Of a stretch of DNA of 64,000 nt, positions 1-8,193 are shown piece by piece. The DNA is from Chitinophaga tropicalis (GTDB taxonomy: Bacteria; Bacteroidota; Bacteroidia; Chitinophagales; Chitinophagaceae). Positions within the stretch are counted from its first letter, which is position 1; each line of letters begins with the position of its first letter. The position numbers and the translations under genes are program-made. The DNA is taken from the NCBI RefSeq assembly GCF_009758205.1, contig NZ_WRXN01000009.1, positions 186,001 through 250,000 on the forward strand, in the 5' to 3' direction. The notes below the pieces were generated by a model. It had not been told where the DNA came from. It made no database searches and saw only the letters and a list, made by a program, of their open reading frames with translations.

Positions 1-1605
1 CCGGAGTGGGTTGGCCCAGGAAAACATTCCGGGGAAACCTTGTATACCCAGCGCGAGGGAGCCGTCTGTGTTATAAGGAGATCCCATAGAGGGGATCATG
101 AGTGCGCTGGCCAGGATGGCACGTTGCCCGTCAACATTGAAGTTGGTGCCCTGGCGGTTGTTATGTTCCAGTTGGAGGGATGGTGCGAGATTGGCTCCAA
201 TCCTGATATGGTCGTTCAGGTTCATGTCGGCATTGATACGAAGGGAGTAGCGCTTGTAACCGCTGTTCTTCATAATGCCTTGCTGATTGAAGTATCCGCC
301 AATCACGCTGAGTGTTGATCTTTCGTTGCCGGTGGAAAAGGAAAGGCTGTAGCTTTGTACCGGTGCGTCACGCATCAGGAGGCTGTACCAGTCTGTGCCT
401 TCTCCATATTCCTCCGGGTTCTGATATGCTGCGGGTATGCCACCGGTATAGTTTTCGTAGCGGGCCTTGTCTTCATAGAAGCCTTTCATATAGGTTGCCA
501 GCTCTGTTCCGTTCATTACGTCCGGTTTCAGCTCTTTCATCATGGTAGCCACCCCGTAGTAGGCGTTAAAGTCTATCCGGGATTTTCCTGCCTTTCCGCG
601 TTTTGTTGTGATGATCACTACACCATTTGCTCCTCTTGAGCCATAGAGCGCTGTTGCGGAGGCATCTTTCAATAAGGAGAAGGTTTCAATTTCGTCAGGA
701 TTCACGTTGTTAATGGCATCATTCACACCCAGCATGGGGATACCGTCTATCACGACGAGGGGTTTGTTGCTGCCGCCAATAGATGCTGCACCGCGGATGC
801 GCAGGTCCATGCCTTGTCCTGGTCTGCCGGACGCCTGAGCCATTTGCATGCCGGGCATTTTGCCCTGTAGTTTTTCGGCAAAGGTACCGACGGGCATATC
901 GCGGATCTCAGGCGCCTGTACACCATCTATTGCACCTACGATGTCACGTTTGCGTTGTATGCCGTAGCTGACTACCACCAGGGTGTTCAATGCAGTAGAG
1001 CCTTCGGTCAGTTGTACGTTGATGACAGATTGCCCGTTTACCGGTACTTCTTTTGTGGCATGCCCGATGAAGGAGAACACCAGTATAACATTGTTATCAG
1101 GCACCTGGAGGCGGTACCTTCCATCTGCACCGGTACTGGCGCCGGTGGCTGTGCCTTTTACACGGACGCTCACACCAGGCATGGGTTGTCCTTTGTTGTT
1201 CGTTACCTGTCCGCCGATGGTGAGTTGTTGTTGTACAAGCGCTGTTATCTTCTTTTTTATAATGACGATGTTGCCGGTGACGGCATATGTCAGCGACCGG
1301 CCGGCCAGGCATTTGTCCATTACTTCTTCGAGTGAAGCAGACTTTACTTCAAGTGTTACATTCCCTGCTTCTTTCAGCATTTGTGGGTTGTATAAAAAAT
1401 TGAAGCCTGTTTGTTTTTTGATCTTGCGAAAGATTTCCCTCAGCGAGGTTTGATGTTCCGACAAGGTGATCTGCTGTGCGAAGCCTGTAGCCCTGGCCTG
1501 TAGCATTGTGAAGATCAGTAGAACGGTGGCAAGTTTCATAACCAACAGGATTTTACAAGCAATACGACGTCCTGTCCTGTATTTACCAGGAGCATAAAAT
1601 TTCAT
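1..1605 (-). CDS. SusC/RagA-type TonB-dependent outer-membrane receptor (C-terminus beyond window)
   Basis: The minus-strand frame is open from the ATG at 1605 to the left edge, giving 535 codons of a protein that normally runs to about 1,000-1,200 residues. Residues 23-44 form a signal peptide ending GFAQQ. An STN domain (about 45-115) follows, as in receptors that signal to a FecR protein. Next come a carboxypeptidase-like regulatory domain (about 122-205) and a plug domain with the SusC signature ALYGSRGANGVVVITTKRG near residue 330. The family imports glycans or peptides across the outer membrane with a SusD partner, which would lie outside the window. The sigma factor and FecR genes just upstream make this a transenvelope-regulated receptor. 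A second ATG at 1539 begins the core signal peptide, but long N-terminal extensions are usual in this family, so I kept 1605. The substrate cannot be inferred. Confidence 0.93.
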   Translation of the reverse strand, partial: MKFYAPGKYRTGRRIACKILLVMKLATVLLIFTMLQARATGFAQQITLSEHQTSLREIFRKIKKQTGFNFLYNPQMLKEAGNVTLEVKSASLEEVMDKCLAGRSLTYAVTGNIVIIKKKITALVQQQLTIGGQVTNNKGQPMPGVSVRVKGTATGASTGADGRYRLQVPDNNVILVFSFIGHATKEVPVNGQSVINVQLTEGSTALNTLVVVSYGIQRKRDIVGAIDGVQAPEIRDMPVGTFAEKLQGKMPGMQMAQASGRPGQGMDLRIRGAASIGGSNKPLVVIDGIPMLGVNDAINNVNPDEIETFSLLKDASATALYGSRGANGVVIITTKRGKAGKSRIDFNAYYGVATMMKELKPDVMNGTELATYMKGFYEDKARYENYTGGIPAAYQNPEEYGEGTDWYSLLMRDAPVQSYSLSFSTGNERSTLSVIGGYFNQQGIMKNSGYKRYSLRINADMNLNDHIRIGANLAPSLQLEHNNRQGTNFNVDGQRAILASALMIPSMGSPYNTDGSLALGIQGFPGMFSWANPLR

Positions 1606-1792
1606 ATCTTTAGTTTATGTAGGTTGAATATTGATTGATGTCTGTCTGATGTCTGTCGGGATTCTCCCACATATTATCCGGGAGCGCCGCAATCGCTTCC
1701 GGATTCCTTTTTTGTGGTAGTATATCAGTCCGAAATTTTTATTAACAGTAACCAGGATACTACCTTTTTAAGGGGTCCCAGGTTGTATAGTT

Positions 1793-2935
1793 CTATGTCA
1801 TAACGATGATCCGCCTCCCGTCGGTTTTAAAGTGAACAAGGCCTGTCATTGATAATATTCTGAGTACTTCATCGATACGTTCGAAGCGAGAAATGGTTCC
1901 TTCAAAATCTTTTCCGTCCATATTTCCTCTGAATTCCACATCTACATCATACCAGCGGGCCAGCTTTTTCATTACGCTGCGAATGTTTTCGCCGTTGAAC
2001 TGGAAATAGCCGTTTTTCCAGGCCAGTGCTTCTTCCACATCTACATTGCTGAGGAGGCGGAATGAGCCGTCTTTCCCCAGTTTTGACTGCTGCCCGGGCT
2101 GGAGCAGCTGTTCTGCGTGAATGGCATTGGCTATCACTTTTACACGGCCTTCCATTAAGGTGGTGCTGTTTTCCAGGTCGTCTTCATATGCGTTGACATT
2201 AAAATGTGTTCCCAGCACTTCTACTGTCATTCCTTTTGTCACTACGCGAAATGGCATTGAAGCCACTTTGGCCACTTCAAAGTAGGCTTCGCCACTAACT
2301 TCTACTTTCCGTTCCTGTCCGGCGAAAGCGGTGGGAAAGCGGATCGATGAAGCGGCATTCAGCCAGACCCTGCTGCCGTCGGGGAGTGTGAGTTTATATT
2401 GTCCTCCGCGGGGGGTAGCCAGGGTATTGAACACGAGGAGCGCGTTGTCCTGGTCCTGGCCTGCCACCTGGTAAGTTAGTTGTCCGCCGGCACTGTTTAT
2501 TACTTTTGAGCCTCCCTGCTGCAGCACTTTGTTTGTGTTGCTATCCAACGTAATCACAGAGCCATCTGCCAATGTCAGCGAAGCTTTGTCGGTACCCGGT
2601 GTTACGCTTCCATTGTGTGTAAAAGCTTCTGTAGAGCGGGACCTGCCGGTTATTAGCCAGTAGCCTCCTGCGATGCTACAGAGTAACAAAATAGCAGCGG
2701 CGGCATACCAGTACCTCAGTAACGGTTTCTTCTGTATCGTTATCTTTTTCCGGATACCCGCCAGCATGCGGCGTTTGTGTTCTTCTTCTCCTTTTGCAAA
2801 ATGTGCGGGTATGTGTACCGGTTCATCCTGCCCCTGGTTGTACCATTCTTCCAGGATGCGTTTTTCTTGGGGGGTAATGGTCCCATTCTGCCATTTTGCG
2901 GCCAGCTCACGATAATAAGCGTCTTGATGCTCCAA
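1793..2935 (-). CDS. FecR-family anti-sigma factor
   Basis: The 380-residue protein has the standard Bacteroidota FecR layout. A cytoplasmic N-terminal segment (1-72) would bind the sigma factor. One membrane helix lies at about 75-96 (WYAAAAILLLCSIAGGYWLI). A periplasmic FecR domain follows (about 170-275, with LPDGSRVWLNAASS and GEAYFEV), then a DUF4974-type C-terminal domain (about 305-378). It lies 76 bp downstream of the ECF sigma gene and upstream of the SusC gene, so it probably relays receptor occupancy to that sigma factor. Length and domain order are normal. Confidence 0.95.
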   Translation of the reverse strand: MEHQDAYYRELAAKWQNGTITPQEKRILEEWYNQGQDEPVHIPAHFAKGEEEHKRRMLAGIRKKITIQKKPLLRYWYAAAAILLLCSIAGGYWLITGRSRSTEAFTHNGSVTPGTDKASLTLADGSVITLDSNTNKVLQQGGSKVINSAGGQLTYQVAGQDQDNALLVFNTLATPRGGQYKLTLPDGSRVWLNAASSIRFPTAFAGQERKVEVSGEAYFEVAKVASMPFRVVTKGMTVEVLGTHFNVNAYEDDLENSTTLMEGRVKVIANAIHAEQLLQPGQQSKLGKDGSFRLLSNVDVEEALAWKNGYFQFNGENIRSVMKKLARWYDVDVEFRGNMDGKDFEGTISRFERIDEVLRILSMTGLVHFKTDGRRIIVMT

Positions 2936-3011
2936 AATGAAAAGTGTTTATATACAGGTATGAAAAAAAGGGAGTACCCCCGATGCGGGGATCAATTTTT
3001 TTTTGGGGGAC

Positions 3012-3587
3012 CTATCCGAGGAAGTAAACTAAGAGTGGGATGCCTGTCCACGATAAATGGAGGCCGGTGCGGATAACGCGTAATGCTTTGGTGATCTGGG
3101 ATTCGACGGTCTTTTCGGAGATGTTGAGGGCTATGGCGATAGTTTTGTTTGACCAGCCTTCTTCCCTGCTCAGCTTGTAAACCAGCCGGCAGCGTTCAGG
3201 CAGGGAGGCTGCCAGGCCTGTAATATGTGTATGCAGTTCCTTTACGTGCAGGGCCTGTTCTACAGAGGGTTCCTGTGTTTCTGACCAGCTGCTTTCATTC
3301 ACCTGTTCCCTGTGCCTGCGGGCCATACGGGAGAACACCTGGTTGCGTACTGCTGCTGCGAGAAATGATTTCAGGGAATGCTCTATCTGAATGTCCGCAC
3401 GGCGGCGCCACAGGTCTGCAAATACATCCTGTATTACTTCTTCGGCGTCTGCGAGGTTGCCGAGTTTATTGGCGGCTACTGAGAACAGCAGTTTCCAGTA
3501 TTGATGATAGATCTCCGTGAAAGCGGTGGGATCATCAGCAGACATGCGTATCAACAGTACTTTTTCGTATGACGGTGAAAGCGGCAA
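3012..3587 (-). CDS. ECF RNA polymerase sigma factor (FecI/SusC-associated type)
   Basis: The 191-residue protein has sigma region 2 (about 14-85, including DAEEVIQDVFADLWRRR) and region 4 (about 120-180, with the helix-turn-helix WSNKTIAIALNISEKTVESQ). It is the first gene of the sigma-FecR-SusC trio and should direct transcription of the receptor locus once FecR is relieved. A perfect -7 box lies on this strand at 3621-3628, about 33 bp upstream of the ATG. The C-terminal tail ends in a short hydrophobic stretch (GIPLLVYFLG), seen in many SusC-linked sigma factors. Confidence 0.95.
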   Translation of the reverse strand: MPLSPSYEKVLLIRMSADDPTAFTEIYHQYWKLLFSVAANKLGNLADAEEVIQDVFADLWRRRADIQIEHSLKSFLAAAVRNQVFSRMARRHREQVNESSWSETQEPSVEQALHVKELHTHITGLAASLPERCRLVYKLSREEGWSNKTIAIALNISEKTVESQITKALRVIRTGLHLSWTGIPLLVYFLG

Positions 3588-3620
3588 GATAAAGTATACT
3601 AGCTTTGGTTAGGTGGTGGT

Positions 3621-3628
3621 CAAATGTA
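3621..3628 (-). promoter_or_regulatory. Bacteroidota -7 promoter box upstream of the ECF sigma gene
   Basis: On the minus strand the sequence reads TACATTTG, an exact match to TAnnTTTG. It would place the transcription start near 3614, leaving a leader of about 27 nt before the ATG at 3587. I see no good -33 TTTG partner. Confidence 0.5.
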
Positions 3629-3763
3629 AAACTTTCGTCCGTTAATTTATATCCTGTTCACGAAAAGTTAACCTTGCTTGTATCAAGCATTACTAAGCTA
3701 TGAAAAAGTAGTGGTATGGAGAAATATCCCTTGTTTTATGTGGTGCAGAAGTGGTACCGCAAT

Positions 3764-3818
3764 ACATACACTAAACATGCTTATGACATGCTTCAAACAT
3801 GCCTGAAAGATACCTGAA
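3764..3818. repeat. Five-unit 11-bp tandem array (consensus ACATGCYTNAA)
   Basis: Units start at 3764, 3775, 3786, 3797 and 3808. They read ACATACACTAA, ACATGCTTATG, ACATGCTTCAA, ACATGCCTGAA and AGATACCTGAA. The three central units share ACATGCYT. A period of about one helical turn would put each copy on the same DNA face, as in a cooperative protein-binding array. It lies about 150 bp upstream of the gene at 3966. Confidence 0.6.
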
Positions 3819-3965
3819 ACAAGGGGTATCCGGGTAGCATTCAGCCATGTATCAGCACCGGTCATAGTACTATTTCAGGCAAAATTGGCATAAACGGCAA
3901 AAGCGGCAAGGTATTTTTTTCCTATGGCAAGAGTGTCGTAGTATTGATGAACTAAAAATTTCAAT

Positions 3966-4718
3966 ATGACAAGGCAAGCAGGTATTATACCTCTTAGAGG
4001 AACAATTGATAATATTATTTTTTACTATAGTAAAACGGGCGGTTATATAGCACGCAGGAAAGGTAATGTCGATGCTCAAAGGATTGCCAGTGATCCGGCG
4101 TTCAGGAGAACAAGGGAGAACAGTACAGAATTCGGGAGGGCTTCCAAAGCTGGCAGGCTGGTGAGGATGTGTTTCAGATCACTTATGCAAAATGCAAGTG
4201 ACAGTATTGCTGCGGGCAGGCTGGTGCAGGTTTTTTCAAAGGTGATCAAGACGGATGTTATCAATGAACGTGGCCAGCGGAATGTGACTGACGGCGAGCT
4301 GGAATTACTGACCGGTTTTGAATTTAATGCAGACAGTAAATTAGAGCGTATGCTGTTAGCCTCGTATTCTACTGATATTGACCGGGCTGGTGGTACTATG
4401 ACATTGCATGTACCAGCCTTCATTCCAAAAGAGATGATTGCTGCGCCGGCAGGGGCTACACATTTTGTGATTTCCTGCGGTGGTGCGGAGATTGATTTTG
4501 AAGCGGGTAATTATGTTAATGGTTTTGCATGGAGCAATGAGCTGCCGATAAACAGTGAGGCAACATCGGCTTTGCATCTTACGGTATCAGTTACGGCTGG
4601 TAGTATAAAGCCTTTATTTATGGTGATGGGCATCCGGTTTATTCAGCTGGTTAATGGAGTGTCTTATGATCTGAAGGATGGGGTTTGCAATGCACTTGCG
4701 GTTGCAGGGGTGTCCTGA
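3966..4718 (+). CDS. Conserved Bacteroidota hypothetical protein
   Basis: The product is 250 residues with no signal peptide or membrane helix. The N-terminal third carries the pattern GIIPLRGTIDNIIFYYSKTGG followed by DPAFRRTRENSTEFGRA and QNASDS. I recognise this from a widespread family of uncharacterised Bacteroidota proteins, but I know of no assigned function. The rest looks beta-rich. It stands alone on its strand, with the 11-bp array upstream, and starts at an ATG that begins the conserved pattern. Confidence 0.8.
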   Translation: MTRQAGIIPLRGTIDNIIFYYSKTGGYIARRKGNVDAQRIASDPAFRRTRENSTEFGRASKAGRLVRMCFRSLMQNASDSIAAGRLVQVFSKVIKTDVINERGQRNVTDGELELLTGFEFNADSKLERMLLASYSTDIDRAGGTMTLHVPAFIPKEMIAAPAGATHFVISCGGAEIDFEAGNYVNGFAWSNELPINSEATSALHLTVSVTAGSIKPLFMVMGIRFIQLVNGVSYDLKDGVCNALAVAGVS

Positions 4719-4971
4719 ACGCTCTTATAAAGGAAAAAGGACCAGAATAATCCGGCCCTTCCTCAACATGATAACAGAAAGCATGATTCATAATCCCTAT
4801 CTTTTCTTTGTAGCTCCTGTTTTAATAAAAGTAGTATTCTTCTTTTAGTCATTCAAATATCATTCTGTTCAATCAGTGTATTTTGTTCAGTTTATTCATT
4901 GATAAACGGATATCTCCCGGACAAGTAGGGTGCCACGGGGTTCCAGGAAACGATGCGTTAATATTCAAGTC

Positions 4972-6030
4972 TCATTTACACAACTTTTTAATAAAGGCTT
5001 CTTCTTCTTTGCTGAATGGTGTTCCATCCTTCCTGTAAATGTCATGGAACCATAGCTGCGGTTCTTTTCCATCGGGAATGGGTGTGTCCCAGGCATAGAT
5101 AGTATTGGTTTTCCCGCTTACAAATCCCCAGTTGATGGCACCCACATTCTCAGCTTTCAGCAATGGCATGATGAGCTGGAATAAACTGCCATTCCTCCTG
5201 GCCATATATTCTGTGCAGATGAGCGGTCTGTTATACTTTCTCAATGTATCGATAGTATGCCGGTGATCGTCTATGTAGACGTAATTGTGATAGGTGATCA
5301 CATCGGAGCTCTCTAACTGAAACCTGTTAAGGTCTTTAAATTCAGGACCATTATTCCAGACACCTGATGACACAGGCTGTGATGGCCTTACTTCCCATGC
5401 CCATTGAAACACTTTTTGCAACAAAGGCATGCTTTTGCTGAACTGGTTGCTATTGCCGGGTTCATTGTAAAGGTCCCACAGCAATATGCGGTCGTCGTTC
5501 CGGAAAGTGGTCAACACATCTTTAACGTATGCCTCCAGCACTTTCATTGTATCAGGATGTGTGTGTATCATAGAACCGGGATCTCTTACCCAGCCGGAAT
5601 TATGTACGCCTGTTTTTGGCTCCGGCTGCTTTCCCAGCCAGGCAGTATCATTCCAGCAATCGTCAAAAAATACGAACAGGGTCTTGATATGATGCCTGGA
5701 AGAAATGGCAAGGTAAGTATCCAGCCTCTTTTTAAATCCTGTTTTATCTGCCGCCCATAAAAGGTGATGCAGGTATACTCTCATCACGTTGAATCCCAGG
5801 TTTTCTGCCCACCCCAGCTCCCGGTTGATAGTAGCTGTGTCGAACGTTTCCTGTTGGAACATCTCCAGTTGATTAATGGCTGTGGATGGCTGGAAATTAC
5901 TTCCTCTTAACCATCCCTGTCTGGCATACCATTCATTTGCCTTGCTGGCGGACCATTTGTTCTGCGCTGTGGCCATAGTGATAAATAACAGGCCGCAGGC
6001 CATCAGAATTGCTACTCTTTTCGTGAACAT
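4972..6030 (-). CDS. Secreted glycoside hydrolase, GH5-like (clan GH-A) TIM-barrel
   Basis: The start at 6030 gives 352 residues with a signal peptide (1-22, ending MATAQ). A start at 6090 would add 20 charged residues before it and is less likely. The fold reads as a (beta/alpha)8 barrel. The likely acid/base is Glu190 in WDLYNEPGN and the likely nucleophile is Glu274 in PLICTEYMARR, the spacing expected of clan GH-A. Proteins of this type are often labelled cellulase or 1,4-beta-xylanase, but the true substrate (beta-mannan, beta-glucan or other) is not evident. It probably acts in the periplasm or outside the cell, and it is not inside an evident polysaccharide-utilisation locus. Confidence 0.87.
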   Translation of the reverse strand: MFTKRVAILMACGLLFITMATAQNKWSASKANEWYARQGWLRGSNFQPSTAINQLEMFQQETFDTATINRELGWAENLGFNVMRVYLHHLLWAADKTGFKKRLDTYLAISSRHHIKTLFVFFDDCWNDTAWLGKQPEPKTGVHNSGWVRDPGSMIHTHPDTMKVLEAYVKDVLTTFRNDDRILLWDLYNEPGNSNQFSKSMPLLQKVFQWAWEVRPSQPVSSGVWNNGPEFKDLNRFQLESSDVITYHNYVYIDDHRHTIDTLRKYNRPLICTEYMARRNGSLFQLIMPLLKAENVGAINWGFVSGKTNTIYAWDTPIPDGKEPQLWFHDIYRKDGTPFSKEEEAFIKKLCK

Positions 6031-6117
6031 AGATTTAGTTTTTTTAACGGGAAAATAATAGGGTTTTTCACGCTGTAATTTTTGCGGCAAAAAAATAAGA
6101 AAATTATAGCAACAGGA

Positions 6118-6153
6118 ATGAAAAAAAATGATAAGCGTATTTATGAGGAGCTC
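6118..6153 (+). other. Short sequence nearly identical to part of fbaB
   Basis: Bases 6128-6153 match fbaB bases 8977-9002 at 25 of 26 positions. Both translate to NDKRIYEEL. The copy sits in a 21-codon ORF (ATG 6118, TGA 6181-6183), followed by only weak similarity. It looks like a displaced fragment of an aldolase-type gene; I do not claim the mini-ORF is expressed. Confidence 0.45.
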
Positions 6154-6191
6154 ATCGGCAATCCGTACAGGTTAATCAGGTGATATAGTTC

Positions 6192-6761
6192 CTATAAGCG
6201 TTTCCGTAGCATGCTTAAAAATACCGGCGTAATACCCAGGTGGGCCGCAATATGTTTCTGTGCTATTCTTTGTTCAAGACCGGGATAACGTTTCTGAAAC
6301 AGGGCGTAACGGTCTTCCGCCGGTTGTGACAACATGGCCGTCATACGACGTTGGTACATTACGACTGCGTTCTGGAGGAAGATGCGAAAGAAACGTTCAA
6401 ATTTAGGGATCTCCTCGTACAGGATATCAACACTATCCTGCGTAAAATAAAATAGTTCTGTATCTTCCAGGGCATCTATTGAATAGAATGCCGGGCTGTG
6501 GGAATAAAAGCTGGATAGCTCGACAGCCCACCAGTTCTCAGGATAAAAAGATACAATATGCTCCCTCCCCTTATCGTCTACGTTAAGCATACGGAGGCAA
6601 CCTTTTGTTACAAAATAAAAGTTCCTGCATATATCTCCGCTTTTCAGAATAACAGTATTCTTCTTTACTACCCGATGCTCCAACAGGGTTTTAACATATT
6701 CTGTTTCAGCAGGTGTCAATGAGATATGTTTTGCAAAGTTACTCAAGATAAGTTCGTACAT
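6192..6761 (-). CDS. Crp/Fnr-family transcriptional regulator
   Basis: The 189-residue protein has a cyclic-nucleotide-binding-like beta-roll (about 28-115, including ILKSGDICRNFYFVTKGCLRML), a long linking helix and a C-terminal winged-helix remnant (QKHIAAHLGITPVFLSMLRKR). The short HTH is typical of the Bacteroidota subfamily, which usually senses no known cyclic nucleotide. It lies 25 bp downstream of the DUF1330 gene on the same strand, probably in one transcript. Confidence 0.9.
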   Translation of the reverse strand: MYELILSNFAKHISLTPAETEYVKTLLEHRVVKKNTVILKSGDICRNFYFVTKGCLRMLNVDDKGREHIVSFYPENWWAVELSSFYSHSPAFYSIDALEDTELFYFTQDSVDILYEEIPKFERFFRIFLQNAVVMYQRRMTAMLSQPAEDRYALFQKRYPGLEQRIAQKHIAAHLGITPVFLSMLRKRL

Positions 6762-6786
6762 TGATACAAGGTTTTTCCATAGCAGG

Positions 6787-7206
6787 TCACACCTGAACGC
6801 CGTTGGTGGCTATCAACCGCCAGTCCTCTAAAGCAGCCTTTCTGTGAGGTTCTACATCTGCAATATACTCTGCACTTTCTACAATCCGGCGGAAAACGTT
6901 ATAGGAAGGATATTCGATAATTGCAATATCATCCCATTGCTCTTCTTCGGGGGTTACAATTCCGGCCCTGACATTGCCTAAAAATAAGACTTTCACTCCT
7001 TCGTTTGCAGCAATTTTGTTAAACTCCTTTACATACCTGTGAAAATAGACTTCTCTTCCGGAGCAGGGGGACTGTCCTGCTGCATTATTATAGTCTGCAT
7101 ATTCCCTATAGCGTAATAAATTTACCATGCATACAGGAGCATCGGCCGGGAATGATCCTGCTATCTTTGATACAGTCAATGCATTAATGTTAGTCGTTCT
7201 TGTCAT
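6787..7206 (-). CDS. DUF1330-domain protein
   Basis: The 139-residue protein has the ferredoxin-like alpha+beta pattern of DUF1330. Visible elements are VCMVNLLRYREYADY near residue 25, a central VLFLGNVRAGIV strand and the closing DDIAIIEYPSYNVFRRIVESAEY. There is no signal peptide, so it should be cytoplasmic. The family's activity is unknown; members resemble small dimeric alpha/beta-barrel proteins. It probably shares a transcript with the Crp/Fnr gene downstream. Confidence 0.85.
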   Translation of the reverse strand: MTRTTNINALTVSKIAGSFPADAPVCMVNLLRYREYADYNNAAGQSPCSGREVYFHRYVKEFNKIAANEGVKVLFLGNVRAGIVTPEEEQWDDIAIIEYPSYNVFRRIVESAEYIADVEPHRKAALEDWRLIATNGVQV

Positions 7207-7323
7207 TTTCTTAAAGATTGTTATGCAAAGGAATGCGATTAGCAGGAGAAAAAAATTAAAGTAGTTTTATAAAATAAAGAGTTGAACTTGCCAGGTTGAG
7301 TTTCTTTTTTTAACTTTTTTGAT

Positions 7324-7332
7324 TAATTTTTG
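7324..7332 (+). promoter_or_regulatory. Near-consensus -7 promoter box upstream of the 7351 lipoprotein gene
   Basis: The sequence TAATTTTTG matches TAnnTTTG with one extra T. It sits about 19 bp before the TTG proposed as the start codon at 7351, which would give a very short leader. Confidence 0.35.
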
Positions 7333-7350
7333 CCTTCTAAAAAGAAACCT

Positions 7351-7932
7351 TTGAAAAAGAAAATTGTACTGTTAGCTTGTAGCATTGCCCTGTTTGTTGC
7401 CTGTAAAAAAGACGACGAAGATCCACAGGTATTACAGATCACTCCTGAAATTGTAACCGGTTATCTTGGTAAGGACTATAGCGTTATAGAGCCGTCCCTG
7501 AAGAACAAAAAGGATTACCAGTATACAAAATTGAATAATGGTCAGGTGGAAGCTGCTATTAGTCTGCCAGCCATTGACCCTGCAGCGCCAGGGCAGCATT
7601 ACAAGTTGTTACTTAATTTACAAAGTGGCAATAAGGTCAGCATTATTAACCTGGGTTGTACTGATACGCTGGATCCGGCCAGTGGTAATAAGAACTTCCT
7701 TTATTTTTATGAGCACACAGCTGCTAAGATGGGGGCTACAATAGTGCAGAGGCAGTGGGTTAATCCGCCGAATAATGAGGTGACGATGGTTACGCCGGAT
7801 TCTCTGGTGGTTGCATTAAAGGCTGGTAAGGCGCCTCAGCCGAGTCTGAGCTGGCAAACTAACAGCCGAGCTTTGGATTTGGTTTATTTTAGTTCTGAAC
7901 GTTCGTTTAATATGTATTTGTCGGGGTATTGA
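7351..7932 (+). CDS. Small lipoprotein of unknown function (TTG start)
   Basis: From the TTG at 7351 the protein has 193 residues, beginning with a short lipoprotein leader (KKKIVLLACSIALFVAC) and then charged KKDDED. It should be exported and anchored by that Cys. An in-frame stop at 7324-7326 excludes any upstream ATG, and the first internal ATG is far downstream. The start must therefore be TTG, at 7351 or 7330; I prefer 7351 because a -7-like box overlaps 7330. The remainder is beta-rich and I cannot assign a family. A hairpin terminator follows the stop. Confidence 0.7.
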   Translation: MKKKIVLLACSIALFVACKKDDEDPQVLQITPEIVTGYLGKDYSVIEPSLKNKKDYQYTKLNNGQVEAAISLPAIDPAAPGQHYKLLLNLQSGNKVSIINLGCTDTLDPASGNKNFLYFYEHTAAKMGATIVQRQWVNPPNNEVTMVTPDSLVVALKAGKAPQPSLSWQTNSRALDLVYFSSERSFNMYLSGY

Positions 7933-7958
7933 TAGAGGGGAGAGTTAAGATACTGAAT

Positions 7959-7988
7959 AGGGTGCTTCATAAATAAATGAGGCACCCT
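7959..7988 (+). terminator. Intrinsic terminator after the 7351 lipoprotein gene
   Basis: AGGGTGCTTCAT (7959-7970) pairs with ATGAGGCACCCT (7977-7988) with one non-canonical pair, around the loop AAATAA. It is followed by AATTTATTT. Confidence 0.65.
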
Positions 7989-8193
7989 AATTTATTTGAT
8001 TTAAATGAAAATGAGAAAGATGTGGCGACGGGGATGGTCATTAGGATGAGAATATTTTGCAGGAAAATATTACAGACTATAGAAATATATTTAAGTCATC
8101 ATTTGATATTAACTCCATGTAAAACTATCAGCATACCATTTTTTTCTTTAGCTTAACTATTGGTTACTTATACGATAATCTAAATTGATTGCT

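Larger units (their letters stand above)
3588..3965. other. Gene-free interval with divergent upstream regions
   Basis: This 378-bp gap separates the divergent sigma gene and the hypothetical gene at 3966. It holds the sigma -7 box (3621-3628) and an 11-bp-periodic array (3764-3818). I see no ORF of note and no RNA gene. Confidence 0.6.
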
